Below are positions 46,933 through 57,185 of a stretch of 64,000 nucleotides of DNA, in pieces. Source of the stretch: Mastigocoleus testarum BC008 (lineage in GTDB: Bacteria; Cyanobacteriota; Cyanobacteriia; Cyanobacteriales; Nostocaceae); assembly GCF_001456025.1 (NCBI RefSeq), contig NZ_LMTZ01000104.1:1-64000 (forward strand), given 5' to 3'. A program made the translations under genes and the position numbers. The notes beneath the pieces are model-generated. The model did no database searches, had not been told where the DNA came from, and worked only from the letters and a program-made list of their open reading frames with translations. Every line of letters begins with the position of its first letter. Position 1 is the first letter of the stretch.

Positions 46933-49900
46933 CTATTTACTTACAGCAGAAAAATTTTTACAAGAGACGGAATAAATTCCAGAATGATGTGAATTAAACT
47001 CCGGTATTCGTGCGACCAATTCTACATTACCATCAGCATCAAATACTAATCCTGTTGCTTCTAATATTTTATTTTTTTCTAGAACTTGATTTTGTTTTGG
47101 AACTTGATTTTTTTGCTCCTCAGCATTAATATTCCTATTTGATGCAGAAATATTAGATGATATTTGTGAATCATTGGGTACTAAATCAAATAATTCGGTA
47201 TTTGTTGTTTTCCCAGTAAATAAATCATCAGGACTTTGTGGTAACCCACCTTTACCACTGACAATAAAATTATTCCCTTGAGCAGCTGCGCATCCAGACT
47301 TAATTTTAGTTGTTCCTTCTAAATTTGATGGTAATTCTAATAAACCAGAACTAGGATCTACATTCAGTTGGTTGACTGTTACTTGTCCATTAACACCAAA
47401 TTTAGAACTGGCTGTAATATCACTTTCAGATGTTTTTTGTTCGCGAAATATTAAGCCAAAAATATTATGAGTTGTAATATCAATATTTCCACCATTTCCT
47501 TCATTTGCATTGGCACTAATATCACTATTTTCAAAAGATAATCCAATCACAAAACCTTCAGGATTGTTTATCGTAATATTACCTCCATTGGCGGTACCAA
47601 ATGCTTCAGCAGAAATTAAACTTTCATTGTCCATCCGCAATAAATCTTGGATCGTAAGGGTAATATTTGCACCTTCTGCACTTTCTCCAATTCCTGTTTC
47701 TGCGGTCAATCTACCTCGATCTAAAAATAAATCATTTGCTGTGATTTCTAAGTTTCCAGCTTGTCCTGATGGACTACTGACAGTTACTTTGGCTTCATCG
47801 CCAATGGTAAATTGATTGGTGTTAACTGTTATTGAACCAGCGATTCCACCTTGGGAAGCTTGTACTGATAAACCACCTTCACCGATTAACTCTACAGAGT
47901 TTGCAGCGTTAATATTTATGTAACCAGCTTCCCCATTCTCTGTAGATGCAGAAATTTCACTATTATTAACGGAAAGAGAATTTAAGCTATTTAGAAGAAT
48001 GGCACCAATACCATCAATATCATCAATACTGGATTCTGTACCACCGATACCAGATTCTGTAGTTGCAAATATTTTTGCATTTTGGGAAAGATTTACATCA
48101 GTAGCATCAATGTAAATCCTACCTGCACTTCCATCACCTTGACTGCTAACATTTGCTTGAGAATTATTCATTGTCAATTGATTGGTAATAATGGTTAATT
48201 CCCCTGCGATTCCTGAGCCTTTTGCTTCTGATGCAATGCTACTACTATCTGAGAGTTTGACTGAATCTGTGGCGTTGATATTGATATCTCCTGCTTCTCC
48301 ATTAATTGTTGATGCAGATATTAGACTACTAAACAACTCTAAAGAATTTAAATTATTTAAGGTAATATTACCATCAGTACCTGATTCTGTTGTCTTTGCA
48401 GCAATTTCTGCTTGATTTGACAGAAAAATATCACTAGCATTAATTAAAATACTACCGGCACTTCCATTACCTTTACTACTAACATTGGCTTGGGAATTAT
48501 CAGTCATTCTAAATTGGTTAGTGGTAATGGTTATATAACCAGCAATACCATCACCGATAGATTCTGATGCAAGTCTACTACTATTTTCAACTTGAATTAA
48601 ATCTGTAGTGCTAATTTCGATATTTCCAGCTTCACCATCCGTTGTATTTGCACTGATGGAGCTATTTTCGCTTAATGAAAGGGTTGCTAAGTTTTCTAGT
48701 CGAATATCTCCACCAATCCCAGATTCGGTAGTTGCAGATATTTCTGCTTGACTAGCAAGATTCACATCATTAGCACTAATAAAAACGCTACCAGCACTTC
48801 CAGCACCTTTACTACTAACGTTTGCTTGAGAATTAGTTATCGTAAGTTGATTGGTAGCGATCGCTAATTCTCCTGCTTTCCCTTCACTTGTTGCTTCTGA
48901 TGCGATGCTGCTATTGTCTGAGAGTTTAACCAAATCTGTGGCGCTGATGTTAATATCTCCCGCTTCCCCATTCATTGTGGATGCAGATATTTTACTATTG
49001 GACAATTCTAAAGAATTTAAATTATTTAAGCTAATATTACCATCAGTACCTGATTCTGCGGTAGTTGCAGCTATTTGTGATTGATTGAAAAGGTAAACAT
49101 CACTAGCATTAATGAAAACACTACCAGCACTTCCATTAGCTTTACTACTAACATTGGCTTGGGAATTGTCAGTAATTACAAATTGGTTTGTACTAATGGT
49201 TATATTACCGGCAGTACCATTGCCAATAGATTCTGATGCAAGTTTACTACCATTTTCAACTTGAATTGAATCTGTAGTGGTAATTTCAATATTTCCAGCT
49301 TCACCATCGGTTGTATTTGCATTGATGGAGCTATTTTCGCTCAATGAAAGGGTTGCTAAGTTTTCTAGTTTAATATCTCCACCAATCCCAGATTCTGTAG
49401 TTGCAGATATTTCTGCTTGATTAGCAAGATTCACATCACCAGCATTAATTAAAATGCTACCAGCACTTCCATTTCCTTTGCTACTAAGATTCGCTTGGGA
49501 ATTATCAGTCATTGTAAATTGATTGGTATTGATGGTTAATTCCCCTGCAATTCCTGAACCTATTGCTTCCGATATAATCTTGCTATTGTCTGAAATATTG
49601 ACCGAGTCTTTAGCGTTGATGTCGATATCTCCTGCTTCTCCATTAATTGTTGATGCAGAGATTTGACTATTCAAAAGTTCTAAAGAATTTAAGTTATCTA
49701 AGGTAATGTGACCGTCGGTACCGGATTCTGTTGTCGTCGCAGCTATTTGTGATTGATTTGTCAGCAAAACATCACTAGCATCAATCGAAACACTACCAGC
49801 ACTTCCATTCCCTTTACTACTCACATTTGCTTGTGAAAGGTCGCTGAGTGTTAATTGACCAGTGGTAATCTTCATATTACCAGCAGTACCATCACCAAGT

Positions 49901-52743
49901 GCTTCCGATATAAGCTGACTAGCATTTTCTAATTGAATCGAATCTGTAGCATTAATTTCAATATTTCCAGCTGTACCACCACCTGTAGTTGCATTGATTG
50001 AACTACCTCCACTTAAAGAGAGGGTTTTTAAGTTTTTTAGTATAATATTCCCACCGGTACCAGAAGAAGTTTGAGCAGAAATTGTTCCTAGGTTATTCAA
50101 GCTTACGTCCGCAGCTTGAATGGATATTTCACCTGCATTTCCTGTTTCTATGCTACTAACGGTTGCTTGGGAATTATTGCTAATAGTTAACAGGTCGGTG
50201 ATGATCGACAAAAAGCCTGCTTCTCCCTTACCAAGTGCTCCGGATGCAATTGTACTATTATTTTCAACAGTTACTTCATCAGAGGCATTAATAGTAATAT
50301 CACCTGCTTCACCATTTCTTGTAGTTGCAGACAGGAGACTATTTCCTTTTATTTGTAAGGATTTTAAATCTTGTAGTGCAATATTTCCACTAACTCCAGT
50401 GTCTGTTTCTGATGTAAGTTTAGCTTGATTATCAAGAATGATACTATTAGCGGTCACTGTTAAATCACCTGCTATTTCCTTGCTGTTGACACTAGCTCGC
50501 GAAGCATCGGTGATGTTAAATTGTCCGGTGGTGATGTTTAATTCCCCTGCTGTTCCTGAGCCTGTTGCTTCTGATGTTACACCACTAGCATTTAAGAGAT
50601 TAATCGAGTCTGTTGCATTGATAATGATATCTCCTGCTTCTCCATCTACTGTTGATGCAGAAATCTGACTATTTTGGTTTAATTGCAAAGATTTTAAATC
50701 TAGTAAATTAATGTTTCCGGCTGTGCTAGTAATACTACCGCTAGATATCTCAGCCCCATTTTCAATAATCAATTGCCCAGTTGTAAGATTTATATCACCT
50801 GGTTCCCCACTCCCAATACTCTTAGTATATAAAACTGAACCATTCAAAAGTTGTACTGAATCAGTAGCATTAATATTTATATTTCCTCCCTTTCCTCCAC
50901 CCACATCAGTGTTGCTGAATACAGTAACACCATCATCAAGGATTAGTTGTTTAGTATCAATATTTAAATTACCCGCATCCCCCGCTCCAGTGCTATTTGT
51001 AAATATTAGCACTGAGCTACCAGTCATATCGATTGATTCTGAAGCATTGAGAGTAATATCTCCTCCCCTACCGACATTATCATTATTTGCAGATATCACT
51101 GCAGCATCTGTAATTCCTTCAACAGTCAATTTCCCAGTCTCAATGGATATATTACCTGCATCTCCCAATCCCCGACTACTTACTAATAAACTAGAGTTAG
51201 TTATTGCTACAGAATCATTAGCAATAAGCTGAATGTCTCCTCCCTGTCCATTTCCTTCTGTTGTGGTGGAAATTTCTGCCCCATTGGAAATGATTAACTC
51301 GGAAGCACTATCAATAAGGATATCTCCCGCATTTCCAAAGTCACGACTTGTATCAATATCTCCTTGAAGTTGAATATTTCCACCACTCAAATTACTATCA
51401 GAATTGTACTGATTTGTTAAAAACACCAAACCATCTGGACTATCAACTTTAATATTTCCACCAATAACAATGTTGCTACTACTTGGACTTCCTCCCGTAC
51501 TAGGATTCGAGGGTATAAATCCCCCACTTCCAGTAACTCCCGGTGTTCCAAATGCGGTAGTACCTGCTCTAATATCTAAAGTTGGTTGAGTTTTACCATT
51601 TATTTCCAAATTCTCCCCATTGGAAAGAGTAACTGTTTCTTCTAACCCATTTGCTCCGTCTGCACCGGTAATAGTCACATCACCGGTAATATTGACACTT
51701 CCCCCAGCCAAAATATGTAATGATGCACCAGTATAACTATCAAAACTAACATCCCCACTAGCTCTGATAATTGGATCTTTGGGACTCTCTAAATCTCCTG
51801 ATTTTCCATCTAATTGTTCAATCTTGAAATTTCCACCACTAAAATAATGAGCATCACCAAGTACTGCTGCTGAACTCTTTAAAACTAAATCTCTTCCAGA
51901 AAACAAACCACTATCTGGATGATTTAATGCGAAAATATCCAGACTTTGATTTCCTTGTAATAATAAATTATTTCCAGCAGAAGCAATAAAAGGTTTAGTT
52001 AGGTTGTCGCGAATCTGTAAAGTATTGCTAGCTTGCAATTTTAAGTCTCTACCAGCATCCAACTTCCCAGTTAGATTCAGATTTCTCCCTATTAGATTTA
52101 AATCTTTCCCAACACTTAAGTTTCCTTGGTTAGTAATGTCTCCTTGGGTAATATTTGGATTAATAGTATCTTGATTTACATCTTGACTTAGATCTTGACC
52201 CAGAGGATTTTGAATATGATGAACCTGATTACTTGGATATTGCAAACCAGGAGTAAGATTTATCTCCAGTAACGGTGGTGCTTGGGAGTTAGTCGCACTA
52301 AATTTCCAACCATTATCAAACAAGATATTTGGTGTAGTGCTAGCTGTAAATGAACCAGAAATATCTAAACTCGCATTTTGACCAAAAATAATTCCATTGG
52401 GATTAATTAAAAATAAATTTGCATTACCCAATACTCCCAACTTACCCAAAATCGAAGATGAATTTCTTCCCGTTACCCGAGTCAGGATATTTGCGACCGC
52501 TCCCGGATTGTCAAAATAGACGCTTTGACCATCATCAATATTAAATTCTTTAAAACTATGAAATAAATTTGAACCACGAATCGCACCACCATCAATTCGA
52601 TTTTTGAGTGAATTAACAGGAGTAACAACAGAGTTTTCTTCACCTAGAGTATTATCTGGGATTAACTGTGCTTGAGTTTTTACAACTGATGCGAGTGACA
52701 GTATAAGTGATAAGCCCCATAAGGCAAAGTGCCGATTGTGCAT
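46933..52743 (-). CDS. Very large filamentous haemagglutinin-domain exoprotein (1936 residues)
   Basis: The largest protein in the window. The signal peptide ends near residue 26, and the TPS domain spans about 28-150. A long beta-helix follows from about 200 to 1820. The middle (about 830-1660) is built of roughly 110-residue units that alternate in two types, giving a super-repeat of about 221 residues. Key signatures are GSAGS[VI][FL]I-A-DV and GEAGDI-I-ATDS. The C-terminal block has the shared GLPQSPDDLFTGKT segment. It should be exported by a TpsB-type transporter absent from the window. The strong internal repetition suggests length variation by recombination. Confidence 0.9.
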   Translation of the reverse strand: MHNRHFALWGLSLILSLASVVKTQAQLIPDNTLGEENSVVTPVNSLKNRIDGGAIRGSNLFHSFKEFNIDDGQSVYFDNPGAVANILTRVTGRNSSSILGKLGVLGNANLFLINPNGIIFGQNASLDISGSFTASTTPNILFDNGWKFSATNSQAPPLLEINLTPGLQYPSNQVHHIQNPLGQDLSQDVNQDTINPNITQGDITNQGNLSVGKDLNLIGRNLNLTGKLDAGRDLKLQASNTLQIRDNLTKPFIASAGNNLLLQGNQSLDIFALNHPDSGLFSGRDLVLKSSAAVLGDAHYFSGGNFKIEQLDGKSGDLESPKDPIIRASGDVSFDSYTGASLHILAGGSVNITGDVTITGADGANGLEETVTLSNGENLEINGKTQPTLDIRAGTTAFGTPGVTGSGGFIPSNPSTGGSPSSSNIVIGGNIKVDSPDGLVFLTNQYNSDSNLSGGNIQLQGDIDTSRDFGNAGDILIDSASELIISNGAEISTTTEGNGQGGDIQLIANDSVAITNSSLLVSSRGLGDAGNISIETGKLTVEGITDAAVISANNDNVGRGGDITLNASESIDMTGSSVLIFTNSTGAGDAGNLNIDTKQLILDDGVTVFSNTDVGGGKGGNININATDSVQLLNGSVLYTKSIGSGEPGDINLTTGQLIIENGAEISSGSITSTAGNINLLDLKSLQLNQNSQISASTVDGEAGDIIINATDSINLLNASGVTSEATGSGTAGELNITTGQFNITDASRASVNSKEIAGDLTVTANSIILDNQAKLTSETDTGVSGNIALQDLKSLQIKGNSLLSATTRNGEAGDITINASDEVTVENNSTIASGALGKGEAGFLSIITDLLTISNNSQATVSSIETGNAGEISIQAADVSLNNLGTISAQTSSGTGGNIILKNLKTLSLSGGSSINATTGGGTAGNIEINATDSIQLENASQLISEALGDGTAGNMKITTGQLTLSDLSQANVSSKGNGSAGSVSIDASDVLLTNQSQIAATTTESGTDGHITLDNLNSLELLNSQISASTINGEAGDIDINAKDSVNISDNSKIISEAIGSGIAGELTINTNQFTMTDNSQANLSSKGNGSAGSILINAGDVNLANQAEISATTESGIGGDIKLENLATLSLSENSSINANTTDGEAGNIEITTTDSIQVENGSKLASESIGNGTAGNITISTNQFVITDNSQANVSSKANGSAGSVFINASDVYLFNQSQIAATTAESGTDGNISLNNLNSLELSNSKISASTMNGEAGDINISATDLVKLSDNSSIASEATSEGKAGELAIATNQLTITNSQANVSSKGAGSAGSVFISANDVNLASQAEISATTESGIGGDIRLENLATLSLSENSSISANTTDGEAGNIEISTTDLIQVENSSRLASESIGDGIAGYITITTNQFRMTDNSQANVSSKGNGSAGSILINASDIFLSNQAEIAAKTTESGTDGNITLNNLNSLELFSSLISASTINGEAGDININATDSVKLSDSSSIASEAKGSGIAGELTIITNQLTMNNSQANVSSQGDGSAGRIYIDATDVNLSQNAKIFATTESGIGGTESSIDDIDGIGAILLNSLNSLSVNNSEISASTENGEAGYININAANSVELIGEGGLSVQASQGGIAGSITVNTNQFTIGDEAKVTVSSPSGQAGNLEITANDLFLDRGRLTAETGIGESAEGANITLTIQDLLRMDNESLISAEAFGTANGGNITINNPEGFVIGLSFENSDISANANEGNGGNIDITTHNIFGLIFREQKTSESDITASSKFGVNGQVTVNQLNVDPSSGLLELPSNLEGTTKIKSGCAAAQGNNFIVSGKGGLPQSPDDLFTGKTTNTELFDLVPNDSQISSNISASNRNINAEEQKNQVPKQNQVLEKNKILEATGLVFDADGNVELVARIPEFNSHHSGIYSVSCKNFSAVSK
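46944..47254 (-). repeat. Nearly identical 3' coding segment, copy 2
   Basis: Partner of the segment at 42740-43050 in the neighbouring haemagglutinin gene. Only isolated differences are visible over about 310 bp, for example one base in the DLFTGK-flanking GGTAAYCC. The two copies are in direct orientation 4.2 kb apart, so recombination between them could delete or fuse the genes. Confidence 0.8.
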
Positions 52744-52894
52744 TTGCTTCTCCGTGGAAAACTCTATTGTTAGTTAAAGACGATACTTATAGGGTTCCCA
52801 TATATGAAGATAAGGTAACTATTTGTGATGATTTTGCTACCTGTGTTCTCGCTATATTATTACTCTCTATTTAATATTTGCTGTTATTCAAAAA

Positions 52895-54550
52895 TTAATT
52901 ATTCGGCTTTGGACATAATTTTTCTATATCTTCTTCTTGAACTCTATTGGGATTTTCATTAAGAATTTTGCAACTTCTGTTAATCAATTCATTTAATTCT
53001 TTATCGTCTAATTGTTTAATATTCCACAGACTAACCTTACCATCTAATCTTGCTGCGGCTATTTGTTTGCTTTTGGGACTAAAACTCAAACTTGTAATTG
53101 GACTAGGAATATTCCATTTTCCCATCAATTTTCCAGAGAGATTCCAAAGTTTGACAGTACCATTCCACCCTGCTGTAGCAATTTGTTCTCCATCACTACT
53201 GAAACGCACATTCGTTACCCTACCTTGTTTGGTATCCCATTTTTTAATAAATTCTCCCGAACTTGTGTTCCAGATACCAACTTTACCATCTTCTCCTGCA
53301 ACACCTAAAAGTTTCCCATTTGGCTGAAAATTAATACTCCAGATCCAATTTTGAGTACTTGTATTCCCGTATTTGCTAAAAGTTTTAAATTTATCAAGTT
53401 CTGGAAGAAAAACCTTACCGTCTTCTCCTGCGGTCGCTAGAATTTTCCCATCAGAACTAAAACTAATACTTCTGACTGGATCTTGATGGTTTCTAAATTC
53501 ATCAATTCTTCTTTTCGAGCGAATATTCCATAAGCGTACTTTCCCATCCCATCCAGCTGTCGCAATAATATCATTTTTGACTGGATTGAAACTCAAAGTT
53601 AAAATTCCACCTTGTCCAGTATCAGTATTCCAGGAATTAACGTTACTTAGTTGAAGTTTATTTCGCTGATTTACATGAAAAGTTTGAAGGGTACTTCTTC
53701 TCGTTCCTACAGCTAAAGTATCTCTTTGAGAATTGAAACTTACACTGGTAATTACTTCTTCCAAACCTTGTTGTGTATCTATAGGTTTCAATGATTTATC
53801 TAAGAGATAAATTTTTGTATCCCATCCTCCTGTCGCAATCAATTCTCCATCTGGGCTAAATTCTAAAGTCCACAATGGATGTTCGGAAATATCTTGCTCT
53901 TGAACGGCTTGGCTTTTCTCTAAATAGTTAGTGATTTGTTGTAAATTATATATAGGAGTCGTAGTTGGGTATTCATTTACAAACCAACTTTTACGAACAT
54001 TCCTTATTTCTTGTAAGTCTTTGATTCCCTCCTTCAAAGCATGATATTTTATCTCATCATTTTTTATTTTGACCCCTTCTGCAAAATAATCTAAGTTTTT
54101 CTCATACCTTAAGTTACTTGCTTCATTTTTTTCTAGCCTAATTTTTTTCGTTGTATCTATTTCTCGAAACACCCAAATTGTTAAAATAACTAATAATGAA
54201 ATTAATAGAGTACCTTGAAATAATATTTTTTTTCTTCTGCTGGAAGCTAGTATTTTCGAGCTAATGCTTAATAGATATTTTCTCCATATATATAAGCAAT
54301 GAAAAACAAATATCACAATCAGTGCTAAAGCAAAGTAACCTAATTTGTAATCGTATACTTCAGCATCACTTAAACTCAGGAATGCTAAGGTAACGCTGAT
54401 TAAAATAGTCAGCCACCAAATTAATTCCTTTCTTATACCTAACGGATGCTGTTCTGAAATTTTATTTATTAAAATATTAAGTAAAACATTTAAGAGTGGA
54501 GCCACCAAAACTATAGTCACTAATCTTAGCTGTTCTATTTGTAGTCTCAT
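52895..54550 (-). CDS. Membrane-anchored WD40 repeat protein
   Basis: A 551-residue protein. The N-terminal 135 residues contain about four hydrophobic helices, followed by a charged coiled-coil linker (about 140-220). WD40 repeats make up about 225-530, probably a seven-bladed propeller; visible units include HPLWTLEFSPDGELIATGGWD, SFSSDGKILATAGEDGKV and RFSSDGEQIATAGWNGTVKLWN. WD40 propellers are protein-binding scaffolds and cyanobacteria have many of unknown role. It is the gene upstream of the large haemagglutinin genes on the same strand (151 bp gap). It has no kinase or caspase domain, which often accompany WD40 in cyanobacteria. Confidence 0.88.
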   Translation of the reverse strand: MRLQIEQLRLVTIVLVAPLLNVLLNILINKISEQHPLGIRKELIWWLTILISVTLAFLSLSDAEVYDYKLGYFALALIVIFVFHCLYIWRKYLLSISSKILASSRRKKILFQGTLLISLLVILTIWVFREIDTTKKIRLEKNEASNLRYEKNLDYFAEGVKIKNDEIKYHALKEGIKDLQEIRNVRKSWFVNEYPTTTPIYNLQQITNYLEKSQAVQEQDISEHPLWTLEFSPDGELIATGGWDTKIYLLDKSLKPIDTQQGLEEVITSVSFNSQRDTLAVGTRRSTLQTFHVNQRNKLQLSNVNSWNTDTGQGGILTLSFNPVKNDIIATAGWDGKVRLWNIRSKRRIDEFRNHQDPVRSISFSSDGKILATAGEDGKVFLPELDKFKTFSKYGNTSTQNWIWSINFQPNGKLLGVAGEDGKVGIWNTSSGEFIKKWDTKQGRVTNVRFSSDGEQIATAGWNGTVKLWNLSGKLMGKWNIPSPITSLSFSPKSKQIAAARLDGKVSLWNIKQLDDKELNELINRSCKILNENPNRVQEEDIEKLCPKPNN

Positions 54551-54901
54551 AGATTAATCCTTAAAATAATCTACAGTTCTTTAACCCGGACAATATAGCG
54601 CTACGCGCAAGTAAAAGTCATTAGCGTTGCGTGTCCTTAGGACATAAGTTAAAAGTAAAAGTCAAGAATAAAAAGTAAAAAATCAAAAGTCATGCACTCT
54701 GTTAATCACAGGTTGCAGCGTTTATCAATGTCCTAAACTAATTACGTAGTTCTATATAGTTGTATTTTGTACAGTATTATGGTATGACATTGATACTCAA
54801 TCTAAGTAATAAATATGTCTATACTGACATACTGATACAAAATTAATAGTAACAATTCCAGATTTTGACTTAATATATTAATAATTTATTGGGGAAAATA
54901 T
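54551..54901. other. Divergent intergenic region with dispersed repeat
   Basis: This gap between the WD40 gene and the methyltransferase gene holds a dispersed repeat at about 54590-54760. After it comes AT-rich DNA that probably contains the methyltransferase promoter. No gene is visible. Confidence 0.5.
54590..54760. repeat. Dispersed intergenic repeat related to 11270-11390
   Basis: It contains AATATAGCGCTACGCGCAAG, AAGTCATTAG, the palindrome GTCCTTAGGAC and CCTAAACTAATTACG in the same order as at 11270-11390. Short AAAAGTCAA-like iterations fill the middle. The TATCAATG-CCTAA-CTAATTA end also recurs near 61882. Confidence 0.5.
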
Positions 54902-55519
54902 ATGGGATTTTATTCACAAAATATTCTTCCTTACCTTCTTGATTGGTCGCTGTCGGTTCCTAGCGTCGGTAAATACCGTCAAGAAGTATTAGCTAATGTG
55001 GAGGGGGAAGTATTAGAAATTGGCTTTGGTACGGGTTTAAATCTTTCCTATTATCCCGAAAGCATTCGCAAAATTATCACTATCGATAGTAATCCTGGAG
55101 TTCATAAATTAGCTCAAAAACGGATTGGAAAATCTTCGATTACTGTAGACCACAGAATTTTAAGTGGTGAAAATCTACCGATGGCAGATAATACATTTGA
55201 TAGTGTTGTAAGTACTTGGACCTTATGTAGTATTCATTATGTTGAACAAGCCCTCAAAGAAATTTACCGAGTCTTGAAACCGGGTGGTAAATTCTTTTTT
55301 ATCGAACATGGACTAAGTAATGAACCTGAAGTTCAAGTTTGGCAAAATCGATTAAATCCAGTACAAAAAGTTATTGGTGATGGTTGTCATCTTAATCGCA
55401 ATATTCGACAAATTATCGAACAACAATTTAGCAAAGTAAGTTTAGAAGAATTTTATTTAGAGAATGAACCTAAATTTTTAGGCTATACATATAAAGGAAT
55501 TGCAACTAAAGCAGTTTAA
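54902..55519 (+). CDS. Class I SAM-dependent methyltransferase
   Basis: A 205-residue Rossmann-fold methyltransferase. Motif I is VLEIGFGTGLNLSYYP (about 37-52), the acidic residue of motif II is in TIDSNPG, and the post-motif segment LPMADNTFDSVVSTWTLCSI is typical of UbiE/Methyltransf_11 proteins. The substrate is unknown; similar proteins act on phospholipids, quinones or arsenite-type ligands. It converges on murJ with only 19 bp between stop codons. Confidence 0.88.
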   Translation: MGFYSQNILPYLLDWSLSVPSVGKYRQEVLANVEGEVLEIGFGTGLNLSYYPESIRKIITIDSNPGVHKLAQKRIGKSSITVDHRILSGENLPMADNTFDSVVSTWTLCSIHYVEQALKEIYRVLKPGGKFFFIEHGLSNEPEVQVWQNRLNPVQKVIGDGCHLNRNIRQIIEQQFSKVSLEEFYLENEPKFLGYTYKGIATKAV

Positions 55520-55538
55520 GATAATATCTCACGACGAT

Positions 55539-57185
55539 TCATTTACGAAACTTTGCAAATAATAAATCAACTTCTTTTATCCGTAATGTGATCGCGATCA
55601 GAATAAAAACAATTGAGCCAAAAAGTGCAGATATACTCAGTTGAACTAAATTAAATATTAATCCTTCAGTTTGTAAGTTTTTTTCAATTTCTAAATTTTC
55701 AATTTCTAAATTTTCAAGTCCCCAAGTTTCAAGTCCCAAAGTTTCGAATCCCAAGCTTGTCACCCAAGCTGTTAAACCCGCAACTATACTTGCTGCGATC
55801 GCACTCAAAATTGGTAAACCCCATTTCCCCCAAGGTAAACCTTCAAGTTGACGATGCAAATAAACTAATAACATTCCCCCAGCAATTAAATTCACTCCCA
55901 TCGAAGCGAATACTAAACCTGACATACCAAAGTATTTTACAAAAATGTAATCTAAGCCAACATTAAGCAAAATATTAAATCCACTGATACGAAATGGGGT
56001 TTTAGCATCATTCAAGGCGTAACATACCCGCGTCAATATCTGTCTCCCGACGCTAGGAAACATTCCCAAGCTGTAAACTACTAAAACCGATGACACCATT
56101 TGCACTGCTGCGTTATCAAATGACTGACGTTGGTAAACTATTTTGACAATGGGAGTCGCCAGCGCCATCATCAAAGCGCTCAAAGGTAAAATTATCAAAG
56201 CAGTAATTATGATACTTTGACGGACTTGTTCTTTAAGTTGCTCCCATTCTCGATTTGCTGCTAGTCGGGAAAATCTTGGTAATAAGGGAACTAGCAAGAT
56301 ACTGGAAAGCAATCCTCTGGGTGTTTGCGAGAGTAACTCAGCATAGCTCAAAGTCGCAGCAGCTTGGGGAATATAAGAAGCAAACCGTAAGTCTACATAT
56401 AAGTTGATATTGGACATCCCAGCAGAAAGGGTTGCAGGAGCCATCAAGCGCATAACCTCCCCAACTTCTGGAGAACGAAAATTAAATCGGGGACGAATTG
56501 TTAATAAACCTTCCCGCGCTTGTACCACTAATTGGACGCACCATTGTAGTAAAGCACCTGCTAATGTTCCCCCAGCTAAAACCATTCCACCCAAAAGCAA
56601 ATTTTGCGGAGTATTGATTTCACCTCCCAAACGCCAAGTTAAAATACCCAAGCTGGTAATTACAGCAATACTTGATAGCATTGGACTTACGGAAGGTAGC
56701 CAGTATAAATCAGCTGCGTTCAAACTACCAATTCCTACTCCAATTAATCCCGCTAATAAAGCCAGGGGAGCCATAATTTGTAATTGGGAAATTGCAATTT
56801 CTCTTACTTGAGAGTTTATTTCCCCAGAACTTAAACCCGGTGCGACCAAATCAATTAAAAAAGGTGCAAAAACAATTATTCCCAGAGTTACAGGTATTAA
56901 AATTAAAGTTAATAAGGTGGCAATAGTTGCAACTATATCGGCGCTGTCTTTTTCATCTCGTCTGGCTAAAATGCTGACTAAAGCAGTGTGTAACGGACCA
57001 TTTAAACCGCCGACAACTATCAGTAAAAATCCGGGGAGAATATAAGCATAATTAAAAGCATTTACTACAGTACCTACTCCAAAAACAGCAGCCATGGTAG
57101 TCGAACGTAATAAACCAAATAGCTTACTGATGAGGGTTGCGATCGCAACTATTCCGGCAATGTTTTTGAGGGAGCGGGGTTTCAT
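55539..57185 (-). CDS. murJ: Lipid II flippase MurJ (MviN)
   Basis: A 548-residue inner-membrane protein with about 14 hydrophobic helices, the MOP-superfamily transporter that flips lipid II for peptidoglycan synthesis. The N-terminal KNIAGIVAIATLISKLFGLLR, the FGVGTVVNAFNYAYILPG loop and RQILTRVCYALNDAKTPFRI are family signatures. A short repetitive loop lies near residues 482-505, where LGLET-, LGLEN- and EIENLEIE-like units repeat. The DNA there is a stutter of ATTTCTAAATTTTCA. The ATG start gives a normal family length. A different cell-wall-like gene (ATP-grasp ligase) lies upstream on the same strand. Confidence 0.93.
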   Translation of the reverse strand: MKPRSLKNIAGIVAIATLISKLFGLLRSTTMAAVFGVGTVVNAFNYAYILPGFLLIVVGGLNGPLHTALVSILARRDEKDSADIVATIATLLTLILIPVTLGIIVFAPFLIDLVAPGLSSGEINSQVREIAISQLQIMAPLALLAGLIGVGIGSLNAADLYWLPSVSPMLSSIAVITSLGILTWRLGGEINTPQNLLLGGMVLAGGTLAGALLQWCVQLVVQAREGLLTIRPRFNFRSPEVGEVMRLMAPATLSAGMSNINLYVDLRFASYIPQAAATLSYAELLSQTPRGLLSSILLVPLLPRFSRLAANREWEQLKEQVRQSIIITALIILPLSALMMALATPIVKIVYQRQSFDNAAVQMVSSVLVVYSLGMFPSVGRQILTRVCYALNDAKTPFRISGFNILLNVGLDYIFVKYFGMSGLVFASMGVNLIAGGMLLVYLHRQLEGLPWGKWGLPILSAIAASIVAGLTAWVTSLGFETLGLETWGLENLEIENLEIEKNLQTEGLIFNLVQLSISALFGSIVFILIAITLRIKEVDLLFAKFRK

